The position numbers and the translations under genes are program-made. Source: Streptomyces sp. HB132 (lineage in GTDB: Bacteria > Actinomycetota > Actinomycetes > Streptomycetales > Streptomycetaceae). Taken from it: a stretch of 64,000 nt of DNA. The stretch covers positions 62,001 through 126,000 of the forward strand of contig NZ_JAFBGA010000006.1 of assembly GCF_016909575.1 (NCBI RefSeq), read 5' to 3'. Under the pieces are notes generated by a model. The model was not told where the DNA came from, did no database searches, and saw only the letters and a program-made list of their open reading frames with translations. Of this stretch, positions 6,273-14,891 are shown piece by piece; the first letter of the stretch is position 1; the number at the start of each line of letters is the position of its first letter.

Positions 6273-9124
6273 AGCTCGCCTCCGGTTCTCGTCGATCGTG
6301 TGGGGGTCTTCCCGTGACGTTCTTCAAAAGTGCGGCTCAGGTGGTCCTGGAGCCGTGCGTGCCGGAACTGGTACACCGCGCCTGACCGGTGCAGTACGCC
6401 TCGTCCGTGGGCGTCGTCCAGGAAAGCGACCAGAGCCCAGGGCAACCGCCCGCGCAGCGGCAGCCAGATGCGGCACAGGGCCACCCACTGACACCACGCG
6501 GTCATGCTCAGCCCGTACCCGATTCCGCCGGCGAACGCGGACACGAGCCCGAACACGAGTCCGGTCGCCAAACCGCGCACCGGACCGTGTTGTACCCCCT
6601 CGATGATCCCCGCCACCGGGCCCAGCACACACACCCAGGCGAGCAAGTGGTACATCACGTTCCGGCGGTTCGTGTCCAGCAGATCAACGGGCCTGACGGT
6701 GGTCCGGGGCGGCACCGGGGTCTCGAGCCATGCCATGAGGCCGAACACGAGTCCGCCCCCGAGAGAGATCTCGGCAAGGAACAGGAGTGCGGCCCGTAAC
6801 CCACCGCCGCCCTGACCGTCCGGGAGTCCGAGCGGCTCGATCACGCCCCGGTCGATGAGCACCAGAGCGAGTGCGACGACCAGACCGCCGCCAAGACCGA
6901 TCATGAACCTCGGGCGCACCTTCCCGTGTGTCAACCGGGGGCCGCCGAACGTCCTCAGACGGCCGAGGAGGCTGATGCGGACCGGTGAGGGCCTGAACGC
7001 TTCCCCCTCGGAGGTGAAGTGGTAGGCCAGCCCGAAGATCAGTCCGGCCGCGAGCCCGTGCAGAAGTCCGGCCAGCAGTCCCCGCAGCAGAGCGAACCCG
7101 GTCCCGTGCGGGGTCGCGACCAGGACCACCGGTACGTTCGCGATCGCGGTCGTGATCCCGAAGGCCAGGCCCGCCAGAAGACCGATGACGAGGGTGCGCG
7201 TGGAACGGGGCAGCGTGGTGCCCAGTTCCCACCAGGCGAGGTCGTGGCTCCTGTACGCGGACCCCTGCGAGAGCCGGTCGAGGTGCCCGGCGAGGTGGCC
7301 CAGGTAGTGCTCGGCTTCCCGGAGGTCCCAACCCCGCTGCTTCCGGCGGCTGGTGCCCCGATCGTTCGTCGACCCGGTCCGTCGCGGATGGTAGGCAGCC
7401 GGAACGAACTCCTGGAGGAGGTGTTCCTGGATGGCTTCGGGGTCGGGGAACTTCGTCACGTTCAGGAGCTCTTGGGGTCGGGTTCCCGAGGGACCGCCGC
7501 AGACGGTGCGGGCCAGGGAGGCCATCAGCGGGGTCGTCAGTGCGGCAGCGACGTTCGACGCCCCGGGGGAGGGGGGCTGTTGACGCAGTTGTGCCACGAC
7601 CGGGTCCCAGACGGAACTGCGCCGATCAGCGTCCGCGTCGGCCCGGCGCTCACCGCGGAGGTAGGGGGCGAGATCATCCGGAGTGAGGTCTCCCAGTTCG
7701 ATGCCAGGGGCGTGGATGCGTACGTTCTCGTCCCTCACGGCCCCGGCGTATGCGGCGGGGCGGCTGGTCAGGAGAAGCGGCATACCGCTCTCGTTGAGCG
7801 CCCTGAGCGCCTCGCCCCGCAGGTCTGCGGCGATCTCGTCGAATCCGTCGAGCACGGGCAGAATGCGGTCCTCGTCGACCAGGGCTCGAGCCAGACTCAC
7901 TCCGGGTGCGACGAGGAGCGCCAGATCGGGGTAGTCCCGCACCAGCAGGTCGCACAGCCACTCGTCCAACCCTGTGGTGGCGGGATTCCACGATCCCAGG
8001 CCGAAGATCACCGGCACGGGGTCGCCGGGCGCACGGGTACGCAGCAACTCGATGACGACGTACAGGAGCAGAACCGTCTTGCCCGCCCCGGCCCCGCCGA
8101 TCACCACCATCCGCCCGGACTCGATCGCCCGGTACCCCGCCACGACCTGCGTGATCTGGTCGGCCAGCTGGGACGGCGGCTCCCTCCCGGACAGAAAGCC
8201 GGGGACCCTTTCGGCGTCGAAGAGCGCGGAGTCGGCGGGCCTGAACCGCACGGCGAGCGCGTAGGGATCATGGAGACGTCTCCGCCTCTGCTCGGCTCTC
8301 CACTGCTGCCGCACGGCAGCCGCAAGCCGTATGACTTCCTCCTCCCGCCCGGCCGCCGCGCCCGAGAGCTCCGGCGGGCGCGGGAGTTGCTCGAGTCCGC
8401 CGACGCTCCCGGGCAGACCGATCAGTTCGCAGAGTTCCCGGAGCCGGTCCGGAGCGACGAGCCGGTACCAACTCTCCACCCGACTCGCCGTCAGCGTGCC
8501 GGGCCCCTCGGAACGGTGCTGCTCGGAGACCACGCCGACGACACATCCACCGCTCCACATCGCGGCCCCGGACATTCCCTCCCAAGCGGAACCCTCCGGC
8601 TCGGGGCGGTCGTTCGGAGCCCCCGTGACGATGAACTCCAGACTGCCCCGGCGTACGTTCGACCACGGAGTGATGGTGCCGTGGGCATGGCGGGAGTCTC
8701 GGTACACCTCCCCGGACGCGGCGTCACCTCTCAGCTTGAACCGCGGAAACCCGAGGGCCTCGCAGTCCACCTTCGTGTGGGCCCTCCCGAAGCGCACGCG
8801 GGTGAACGCGTCGGCGGGCAGCCCGTCGACACGCGCAGTATCCGGAATCCTGAGTACCGCGACATCTGCCTCGTCGTGTTTCCAGACCAGCGTGGCCGGA
8901 AGATCCACCGCACGCCGGTCCCCCGTCACGAGACGGACGAGAACCGATGTGGCGTCTCGCACCACGTGCGCAGCGGTGAGTACGGCGTCCCCGGTCACCA
9001 GGTACCCCGACCCGAGGACACGAGGGCCGGCGTCACGCACGGCGACGATCTGCGCCGCCCTGGGTGGTTCGAGCCCACCCGGCTCGAACGCTCTGCCGTA
9101 CGCGCTGTCGTAAGCGGCGCTCAC
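6269..9124 (-). CDS. Trypsin-NACHT (STAND NTPase) membrane protein
   Basis: A 951-residue multidomain protein. Residues 20-240 are a trypsin-like protease: His53 in LTAAHVV, Asp87 in DEADVAVL and Ser185 in EGMSGAAMW form a plausible triad. Residues 335-560 are a NACHT/STAND NTPase with Walker A GGAGAGKT (343-350) and an extended Walker B ILPVLDGFDE (421-430). From about residue 640 there are several hydrophobic segments with GLLAGLAFGI-type repeats, so the C-terminus is in the membrane. Trypsin-STAND proteins are known from actinobacterial conflict systems, where the protease is the presumed effector. GTG at 9124 overlaps the upstream trypco2-like gene and the stop overlaps the DUF6801-like gene. 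Trigger and protease target are unknown. Confidence 0.85.
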   Translation of the reverse strand: MSAAYDSAYGRAFEPGGLEPPRAAQIVAVRDAGPRVLGSGYLVTGDAVLTAAHVVRDATSVLVRLVTGDRRAVDLPATLVWKHDEADVAVLRIPDTARVDGLPADAFTRVRFGRAHTKVDCEALGFPRFKLRGDAASGEVYRDSRHAHGTITPWSNVRRGSLEFIVTGAPNDRPEPEGSAWEGMSGAAMWSGGCVVGVVSEQHRSEGPGTLTASRVESWYRLVAPDRLRELCELIGLPGSVGGLEQLPRPPELSGAAAGREEEVIRLAAAVRQQWRAEQRRRRLHDPYALAVRFRPADSALFDAERVPGFLSGREPPSQLADQITQVVAGYRAIESGRMVVIGGAGAGKTVLLLYVVIELLRTRAPGDPVPVIFGLGSWNPATTGLDEWLCDLLVRDYPDLALLVAPGVSLARALVDEDRILPVLDGFDEIAADLRGEALRALNESGMPLLLTSRPAAYAGAVRDENVRIHAPGIELGDLTPDDLAPYLRGERRADADADRRSSVWDPVVAQLRQQPPSPGASNVAAALTTPLMASLARTVCGGPSGTRPQELLNVTKFPDPEAIQEHLLQEFVPAAYHPRRTGSTNDRGTSRRKQRGWDLREAEHYLGHLAGHLDRLSQGSAYRSHDLAWWELGTTLPRSTRTLVIGLLAGLAFGITTAIANVPVVLVATPHGTGFALLRGLLAGLLHGLAAGLIFGLAYHFTSEGEAFRPSPVRISLLGRLRTFGGPRLTHGKVRPRFMIGLGGGLVVALALVLIDRGVIEPLGLPDGQGGGGLRAALLFLAEISLGGGLVFGLMAWLETPVPPRTTVRPVDLLDTNRRNVMYHLLAWVCVLGPVAGIIEGVQHGPVRGLATGLVFGLVSAFAGGIGYGLSMTAWCQWVALCRIWLPLRGRLPWALVAFLDDAHGRGVLHRSGAVYQFRHARLQDHLSRTFEERHGKTPTRSTRTGGEL

Positions 9125-9420
9125 CGCTCGTCGGCCTCGGAGAAGCCCGAGACGTACGGCGGGTCGACCGACCCGGCCAGGGTCGGCTTCAACGCGAGTG
9201 TGATGCGCTGCGTCCCCGTGCGGGCCATCGTCGCCTCGGTGCCGGACTCCACCACCCAGAACCGCACTTTCGCTCCGGCGTTACCGGACCGCTCCAGGGC
9301 GACCGACACCTCCAGCTCGATGGTTCCCAGCTCGAAGCGCAGGGCCGCGCCCTCCGCGACGCCTATGGCCTGCTCCAGTTCGTCTCTGAGGTCCCTGATC
9401 ACACTGGCCAACTCGATCAC
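9121..9420 (-). CDS. Trypco2-like (trypsin-co-occurring domain 2) protein
   Basis: A 99-residue protein. It begins with an amphipathic helix (MIELASVIRDLRDELEQAIG) and continues as beta strands (LRFELGTIELEVSVALER, AKVRFWVVESG), ending RITLALKPTL plus a polar tail. This helix-then-sheet layout and its position directly before a trypsin-NACHT gene match the trypco2 domain described in bacterial conflict systems. I chose GTG at 9420 because AAAGGGG lies just upstream; a longer frame reaches 9444. The stop overlaps the next GTG (GTGA), so protease and partner are probably made in fixed ratio. It may sense or restrain the protease; this is inference. Confidence 0.78.
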   Translation of the reverse strand: MIELASVIRDLRDELEQAIGVAEGAALRFELGTIELEVSVALERSGNAGAKVRFWVVESGTEATMARTGTQRITLALKPTLAGSVDPPYVSGFSEADER

Positions 9421-9774
9421 GCCACGCCCCTTTACCAAGCACACCGATCATCCGCACCGCAGTTTCCCCAGGATGGCTACGACCCTAGGGAGCTGTGAGC
9501 CCCTCTCACCGCCGGAGATACTTTGTTTGGCTGAAAAAGGTACGCAGGCAGCCAATTCGGCACCCTCGTGGATGTCAGCGCACGCGCGTCACCGGGGCAG
9601 GCCGTGAGCCGATCGCCCTGCGGTGCGTCGATCCGGCGGGCCGCCCGGACTCCCGCGCTCCGCTGCCTCCCCCGCTCCTCCCCGGCGTCACCTTGTGAAG
9701 GTCCGACCTCGGATGTTCGGGTTCGTCGATCAGCCCTTGCGGGCATCACTTGCCCGAGGGTAACTAACTGGTTC
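9421..9774. other. 354-bp divergent spacer
   Basis: This separates the leftward trypco2-like operon from the rightward YceI gene and must hold both promoters. An AT-richer block (GATACTTTGTTTGGCTGAAAA, about 9517-9537) stands out. No gene or clear operator is visible. Confidence 0.4.
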
Positions 9775-10431
9775 ATGAACCTCTTCAGCCGCAGCTCCCT
9801 GCTCCGCCGCCCGGAGCCCCGCACAGAAGAGCCGACCGCCGCATCGACGGCCGCCGGTGCCGCAGTGCTGCCCGATCCCGGTCTGGCGGCCCTCACCGGG
9901 GAGTGGATGATCGATCCCGCGCACAGCAGGATCGGTTTCTCCGTGCGGCACGCCATGGTGACGACGGTGCGTGGAGCGTTCCTGGAGTACGAGAGCCGCC
10001 TCTACTTCGACGGGCGCGACCCGGCCCGATCCAGGGCCGAGATCTCACTGGTCACCGCGAGCGTCGACACCGGGGTGGAGCAGCGCGACGCGCACCTGAT
10101 CGGACGTGACTTCCTGGACGCCGCGAGGCACCCGCGCCTGAGCTTCGCGAGCACCAGCGTGGCGCTCGTCGGCAAGGACGTCTACCGCATGACCGGCGAC
10201 CTCACCATCCGGGGCATCACCGGCCCCGTGACACTCGACCTCACGTACATCGGCCACGTCACCGACCCGTTCGGCTACGAGCGTGTCGGCTTCGACGGGA
10301 CCACCACCATCAACCGTTCCGACTGGGGTCTCACCTACAACGCCCGGTTGGCCGAAGGCGGCGCCATGGTGAGCGAACGGCTGCGCCTCCAGTTCGACAT
10401 CGCCGCCATCCGCACGCCCATCACCGCCTGA
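9775..10431 (+). CDS. YceI family protein
   Basis: A 218-residue protein with one YceI-like lipocalin-fold domain (residues 40-215). Signature segments are WMIDPAHSRIGFSVRHAMVT at the start, VDTGVEQRDAHLIGRDFLDA, HPRLSFAST and the late SDWGLTYNARLAEGG. YceI proteins bind isoprenoid or amide lipids in a beta-barrel. There is no clear signal peptide; the 38-residue N-terminal part is Arg/Pro/Ala-rich and variable, suggesting a cytosolic protein as in many actinomycete members. ATG 9775 is preferred over in-frame upstream codons because the text before it (from 9568) has no protein character. It is convergent with the GlxA-type regulator. Confidence 0.88.
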   Translation: MNLFSRSSLLRRPEPRTEEPTAASTAAGAAVLPDPGLAALTGEWMIDPAHSRIGFSVRHAMVTTVRGAFLEYESRLYFDGRDPARSRAEISLVTASVDTGVEQRDAHLIGRDFLDAARHPRLSFASTSVALVGKDVYRMTGDLTIRGITGPVTLDLTYIGHVTDPFGYERVGFDGTTTINRSDWGLTYNARLAEGGAMVSERLRLQFDIAAIRTPITA

Positions 10432-10481
10432 CAGCCACTCGGGCGACCCGGTGCCCCGGCGGCTCGGGCAGCCCTGGTCAC

Positions 10482-11474
10482 TCAGGTGCCCGGGTCGCCG
10501 CCGTCCGCACCCCTGAACGTGCAGCGGTAGGCGCGCGGTGACACCCCCAGCGCCACGTGGAAGTGCTGCCGGAGCGCGGTGCCGGTCCCGAAGCCGGCAT
10601 CGGCGGCGATCCGGTCCACCGGCAGGTCGGTTCGCTCCAGCAACTCCCGTGCCCGGTGGACCCGTTGCTGGACCAGCCACTGCATGGGCGTGAGTCCGGC
10701 CTCCTGCCGGAAACGCCTGTTGAACGTCCGCACGGTCATCGACGCGCGGTCGGCCAGTTCCGCCAGCTTGAGTGGCTGCTGCAGGTTCCGCAGGGCGTAC
10801 TCCCGCGCCGGCGCCGTCGAGCACTGCTCGGGTGGGGTGACCGGGCGATCGATGTACTGGGCCTGGCCGCCTTCCCGGTGCGGTGGTACGACGGTTCCCC
10901 GGGCGACCGTGTTGGCGACCTCCGCACCGTGGTCGGTGCGGATCATGTGGAGACACAGGTCGACGCCCGAGGCCACACCGGCCGAGGTGAGGACCCCGCG
11001 GTCGTCGGTGTAGAGCACGTCGGCGTCGACCTCGATCTCCGGGTAGAGCGCCCGGAACTCCTCGCACGACTTCCAGTGCGTCGTGGCCCGCCGCCCCGTC
11101 AGCAGACCCGCCGCCGCCAGGACGAACGAGCCGGTGCAGATGGACGCGACCCGAGCTCCCCCGGGCACGCGGGCCAGGGCGCGGGCCGTCTCCGCGCTGA
11201 TCCGTCCGCGTTCCTGCGGTTCGTAGTCCTCCTGGGCCGCCGGCACGATGACGGTGTCCGCGTTCTCCAGCGCCCCGGGACCGTCGGCCACGTTGATGGT
11301 GAAGTCCGTGTCCGTCGCGACGACGCCCGGCCGCGGTGTGCAGGTGACGACCTCGTACAGGGGCACGCCCGCGGCCGACACCGCCTGTCCGAACAGCCGG
11401 TGCACGATCCCCAGCTCCATGGGCAGCAGTCCTGGCCGCACGAGCACGACGACCCGATGCCTTTCCTGTGTCAT
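10482..11474 (-). CDS. GlxA-type transcriptional regulator (DJ-1/PfpI plus AraC HTH)
   Basis: A 330-residue regulator. Residues 5-185 are a DJ-1/PfpI-like domain with the nucleophile-elbow region ASICTGSFVLAAAGLL and the following THWKSCEEF typical of GlxA-type regulators. Residues 225-320 are an AraC DNA-binding domain (LAELADRASMTVRTFNRRF, then AGFGTGTALRQHFHVALGVS). Such proteins often control an adjacent catabolic or transport gene. It is divergent from the MFS transporter with only 71 bp between start codons, and an inverted repeat sits in that gap, so control of the transporter and of itself is likely. Ligand unknown. Start ATG at 11474. Confidence 0.9.
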   Translation of the reverse strand: MTQERHRVVVLVRPGLLPMELGIVHRLFGQAVSAAGVPLYEVVTCTPRPGVVATDTDFTINVADGPGALENADTVIVPAAQEDYEPQERGRISAETARALARVPGGARVASICTGSFVLAAAGLLTGRRATTHWKSCEEFRALYPEIEVDADVLYTDDRGVLTSAGVASGVDLCLHMIRTDHGAEVANTVARGTVVPPHREGGQAQYIDRPVTPPEQCSTAPAREYALRNLQQPLKLAELADRASMTVRTFNRRFRQEAGLTPMQWLVQQRVHRARELLERTDLPVDRIAADAGFGTGTALRQHFHVALGVSPRAYRCTFRGADGGDPGT

Positions 11475-11508
11475 GGCCAGATTCTTGCAGAAGTCGTCTG
11501 TCTGGCCA
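11474..11508. promoter_or_regulatory. Inverted repeat TGGCCAGA/TCTGGCCA in divergent promoter
   Basis: TGGCCAGA (11474-11481) and its complement TCTGGCCA (11501-11508) lie between the start codons of the GlxA-type regulator and the MFS transporter; the first arm touches the regulator's ATG. It is a candidate operator. Binding is inferred only from position and symmetry. Confidence 0.35.
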
Positions 11509-11545
11509 GTGGTTGCCCTGCGGATACGCGAAGACGATCGAACGC

Positions 11546-12967
11546 ATGGATGCTGACAACGGCCTCTCGTACCGTGGCCGCCTCGGCCACCGCGCCTGGT
11601 GGGTGGCGGCTGCCGCCCTGATCGCGATCATCGTGGCAGGCGCCTTCTCTACCTTGCCCGGACTGCTCACCGGGCCCCTGCACCGGGAATTCGGCTGGTC
11701 CCGCGGTTCCATCGGTCTGGCGGCCTCGGTGAACATGGTCCTGTACGGCCTCACCGCCCCGTTCGCCGCCGCCCTCATGGACCGCTTCGGTATCCGCCGC
11801 GTCGTGGTCGCCGCCCTCGTGGTCGTCGCGTCGGGAGCCGCACTCACCACCGTCATGACGACGGCCTGGCAGTTCACCCTGTACTGGGGCATGCTCGTCG
11901 GCCTGGGCACCGGCTCCATGGCCACGTCCTTCGGGGCCACCGTCACCCAGCGCTGGTTCGTGAGGCGGCGCGGCCTGGTCACCGGCGTGCTCGCCTCCGG
12001 GAGCGTCTTCGGGCAGATGGTGTTCCTCCCGGCCCTGTCCTGGATCGTGGACCGGCACGGCTGGCGCCCGTCCCTCGTCACTCTCGTGCTCACGGCGTGT
12101 GCCACGGCACCCCTGATGTGGCTCGTGCTGCGGGACCATCCCGCCGACGTCGGCCGGGAACCCTACGGCGCCGACCGTCACGTGCCCGCGGCCTTGCCCG
12201 TCGAAGGCGCGGCCCGCAGGGCGCTCGCGGTCCTGCGCGACGCGGCGCGTACGCGCCCCTTCTGGCTGATGGCGTGCGCGTACGCCGTCTGCGGGGCCTC
12301 CACCAACGGCATCATGTGGACCCATTTCACCCCGGCCGCCCACGACCACGGCATGCCGGCCACCACCGCGTCCTCCCTGCTCGCGGCGATCGGCGTGTTC
12401 AACGTGGTCGGCACCGTCGCGTCGGGGTGGGCCACCGACCGCCGCGATCCCCGACGGCTGCTCGCGGTCTTCTTCGCCCTGCGCGGCCTGCTCCTGGCCT
12501 GCCTGCCGCTTCTGATGGGCGCCACGGTGCAGCCGTCGATGATGGCGTTCGTCGTCGCCTTCGGTCTGCTCGACCTCGCGACCGTCCCGCCCGTCATCGC
12601 TCTGTGCCGCGAGTTCCACGGCGAGGACGGCGCGGTGGTCTTCGGCTGGGTCAGCGCGGCCCACCAGGTGGGCGCGGCGCTGGCCGCGTACGGAGGCGGG
12701 GCCGCCCGCGACGCCTCCGGGACGTACACCCCGGTCTGGATGGCGCTCGGCGCCCTGTGTGCCGCGGCGTCCCTGCTCTCACTGCTCGTACGGCGGCCCG
12801 AGCCTGACGAGCGGACCGCCGGACCACGCCCGCCCGCCCCGGACCGCCTCCGCCCCAACCTCTGTGTACGCGGCGGGACATCGGCGTCGGGCGGGGACGG
12901 TGACTGCCACGGGCCGCCGTCGGCGCGCGAGGTGTGCGGGCACGCCTCGCGCGGTCATCGGGCGTAG
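11546..12967 (+). CDS. MFS transporter
   Basis: A 473-residue integral membrane protein with about 12 hydrophobic segments in two halves joined by a polar loop (DVGREPYGADRHVPAALP, about residues 205-225). The motif MDRFGIRRVVVAAL after TM2 matches the MFS loop 2-3 signature, and NVVGTVASGWATDRRDPRRLL is its counterpart in the second half. It resembles monocarboxylate/oxalate-formate-like MFS members rather than drug exporters. The substrate is unknown. Start ATG 11546 fits; upstream frame text is not protein-like. The last 50 residues are a Gly/Arg-rich tail running into a palindrome and the promoter of the next gene, so the functional end may be nearer 12810. Confidence 0.88.
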   Translation: MDADNGLSYRGRLGHRAWWVAAAALIAIIVAGAFSTLPGLLTGPLHREFGWSRGSIGLAASVNMVLYGLTAPFAAALMDRFGIRRVVVAALVVVASGAALTTVMTTAWQFTLYWGMLVGLGTGSMATSFGATVTQRWFVRRRGLVTGVLASGSVFGQMVFLPALSWIVDRHGWRPSLVTLVLTACATAPLMWLVLRDHPADVGREPYGADRHVPAALPVEGAARRALAVLRDAARTRPFWLMACAYAVCGASTNGIMWTHFTPAAHDHGMPATTASSLLAAIGVFNVVGTVASGWATDRRDPRRLLAVFFALRGLLLACLPLLMGATVQPSMMAFVVAFGLLDLATVPPVIALCREFHGEDGAVVFGWVSAAHQVGAALAAYGGGAARDASGTYTPVWMALGALCAAASLLSLLVRRPEPDERTAGPRPPAPDRLRPNLCVRGGTSASGGDGDCHGPPSAREVCGHASRGHRA

Positions 12968-12970
12968 GTT
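12924..12970 (+). promoter_or_regulatory. Inverted repeat plus TAGGTT -10-like hexamer
   Basis: Perfect 9-bp arms CGCGCGAGG (12924-12932) and CCTCGCGCG (12945-12953) flank 12 bases and are followed by TAGGTT at 12965-12970, a good Streptomyces -10 match. This would place a promoter about 45 bases before the methyltransferase ATG, overlapping the end of the MFS frame. The repeat could be an operator or a weak terminator. Confidence 0.35.
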
Positions 12971-13015
12971 GTGCCCTGACGGTTCACGCCTCGGCTGAAA
13001 GACGGAACGGTACTC

Positions 13016-13828
13016 ATGACCGACCACGCGACAGCGCCCGACCCCGAGCGGCAGAAGATCGACACGTCCGTGCCGCACTCGGCCCGGATCTGGAACTACT
13101 GGCTCGGCGGAAAGGACCACTACCCCGTCGACGAGCAGGCGGGGGACGCGTACAGCACCGTCTTCCCAGGCATCGTCACCGTCGCCCGCAGCAGCCGCGC
13201 CTTCCTGGGGCGCAGCATCGCCCACCTGGTCACCGAGGCGGGTATCCGGCAGTTCCTCGACGTCGGTACGGGCCTGCCGACCGAGGACAACACCCACGAG
13301 GTCGCCCAACGACTCGCTCCCGAGGCCAGGATCGTCTACGTCGACCATGATCCCCTGGTCCTCGCGCACGCACGTGCACTGCTCACCTCGACCCCCGAGG
13401 GCGCCACCGCCTACGTCGACGCCGACCTGGCGGACCCCGACCGCATCCTGTCGGCCGCCGCCGCGACACTGGACCTCAGCCGCCCCACCGCTCTGATCCT
13501 CAGTAACATCCTGGGCCACGTCGCCGACCACGAACAGGCGCGCACGATCGTCGCCCGCCTGATGGACGGGCTGCCGTCCGGCAGTTACCTCTCCGTCAAC
13601 GACGGTTCCCGGGGCGTCGACGCCGACTACGAACAGGCCCAGGACGCGTACAACGACACGGGCGCCATCCCGTACTTCCTGCGGCCCGTCGATCAGATCA
13701 CCGCGTTCTTCGACGGTCTCGAACTCCTGGATCCCGGGGTCGTGTCGGTGCCCTTCTGGCGCCCGGACGGCACCGCGCCCGCGCCCCGGCCCGTCGGCGA
13801 ACACGGCGGGCTGGCCCGCAAGCCGTGA
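13016..13828 (+). CDS. DUF574-type (Methyltransf_19) SAM-dependent methyltransferase, first copy
   Basis: A 270-residue cytosolic protein of the Methyltransf_19/DUF574 family, strongly expanded in streptomycetes. Near the N-terminus it has the family hallmark SARIWNYWLGGKDHYPVDEQ, then the SAM-binding loop QFLDVGTGLPTEDNTHEVA and the acidic strand end IVYVDHDPLVLAHARAL; the C-terminus ends with the family pattern LLDPGVVSVPFWRPDG. Substrates of the family are largely unknown. Start ATG 13016 is preceded by a -10-like TAGGTT at 12965. A close paralogue follows 241 bp downstream on the same strand. Confidence 0.93.
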   Translation: MTDHATAPDPERQKIDTSVPHSARIWNYWLGGKDHYPVDEQAGDAYSTVFPGIVTVARSSRAFLGRSIAHLVTEAGIRQFLDVGTGLPTEDNTHEVAQRLAPEARIVYVDHDPLVLAHARALLTSTPEGATAYVDADLADPDRILSAAAATLDLSRPTALILSNILGHVADHEQARTIVARLMDGLPSGSYLSVNDGSRGVDADYEQAQDAYNDTGAIPYFLRPVDQITAFFDGLELLDPGVVSVPFWRPDGTAPAPRPVGEHGGLARKP

Positions 13829-14069
13829 CTTGCCGCGCCGAACGCGCGGTCGTGGCCCGGTGGTTCCCAGGACCGAGGTGAGGCCACCGGAGGGAGCCTG
13901 GCGGACGGCGTTCCGCCACAGTTCTGACGGGTGGTCAGCGGATTCACCGGGACGACACTTGACCAGGCAGGCCACAGCCCAATCGGTCGGCGGCGAGCGG
14001 CGGTTCAGGGAGTACCGTGACCGAACACGAGTCCGACCTGGCCTCCCGGCCGCACGAGGTGACGAAACG

Positions 14070-14870
14070 ATGAACGAGTACCCGCTGCCCACACCCCACC
14101 CCACGAGCGCGCACCCGGCCCGCGTCTACAACGTCTGGCTGGGCGGCAAGGACCACTACCCGGTGGACCAGGAGGCAGCCGAACTGGCAGCGGGGGCGAA
14201 CCCGACGATCGTGCCGTCGGTCCGGGCGAACCGCGCCTTCCTCGGCCGGGCCGTACGTCACCTCGCGGCGGCCGGGGTCCGCCAGTTCCTGGACGTCGGC
14301 ACGGGCATCCCCGCGGCGGAGAACACCCACGAGGTGGCCCAGCGGGCGGCTCCCGAATCACGTGTCGTGTACGTCGACAACGACCCGATCGTGCTCACCC
14401 ATGCCCGGGCGCTGCTGGTCAGCGGCCGCGAGGGACAGACCGACTATGTGCAGGCCGACGCCCGGGACGTGGACGCGATCCTCGACGCGGCCTCCCGCAC
14501 CCTCGACCTCGACCAGCCGGTGGGCCTGATGCTGGTGGCGATCCTGCAGTACGTCAAGGACGCCGAGGACCCGTGGGGCATCACCCGCCGCCTGCTGGAC
14601 CGGCTCGTTCCGGGCAGCTACCTCGTGCTGTCCCACCCGGCGGCGGACGTCACCGCGCCCGAGGTGGCCGAATCCATGCGGATCTACAACGAGCGCGCCG
14701 CCACCCATGCCTCCGCCACCCCGCGCAGCCGGAAGGAGGTCGAGCGCTTCTGCGAGGGCATGGAGATCCTGGAGCCGGGCGTGGTCACACTGACCCGCTG
14801 GCGTCCCGGACCGTCCGACCCCGCGGACGACTCCCTGCCCATGTGGTGTGCCGTCGCCCGCAAGGAGTAA
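14070..14870 (+). CDS. DUF574-type (Methyltransf_19) SAM-dependent methyltransferase, second copy
   Basis: A 266-residue paralogue of the preceding gene with the same hallmarks: ARVYNVWLGGKDHYPVDQEA, QFLDVGTGIPAAENTHEVA, VVYVDNDPIVLTHARALLVS and the ending LEPGVVTLTRWRPG. GAGGTGA lies nine bases upstream of ATG 14070 and fixes the start; the open frame extends further upstream without protein character. The two copies differ throughout, so the duplication is old. Side-by-side copies suggest two methylation steps or independent roles. It is convergent with the alpha/beta hydrolase. Confidence 0.93.
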   Translation: MNEYPLPTPHPTSAHPARVYNVWLGGKDHYPVDQEAAELAAGANPTIVPSVRANRAFLGRAVRHLAAAGVRQFLDVGTGIPAAENTHEVAQRAAPESRVVYVDNDPIVLTHARALLVSGREGQTDYVQADARDVDAILDAASRTLDLDQPVGLMLVAILQYVKDAEDPWGITRRLLDRLVPGSYLVLSHPAADVTAPEVAESMRIYNERAATHASATPRSRKEVERFCEGMEILEPGVVTLTRWRPGPSDPADDSLPMWCAVARKE

Positions 14871-14891
14871 CGGCGGTTTCCCGTACGCGCC

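Noticed and set aside
7019..9607. 862-codon plus-strand frame opposite the trypsin-NACHT gene
   Set aside because: Gly/Arg/Pro-rich shadow; the minus strand carries complete protease and NTPase motifs.
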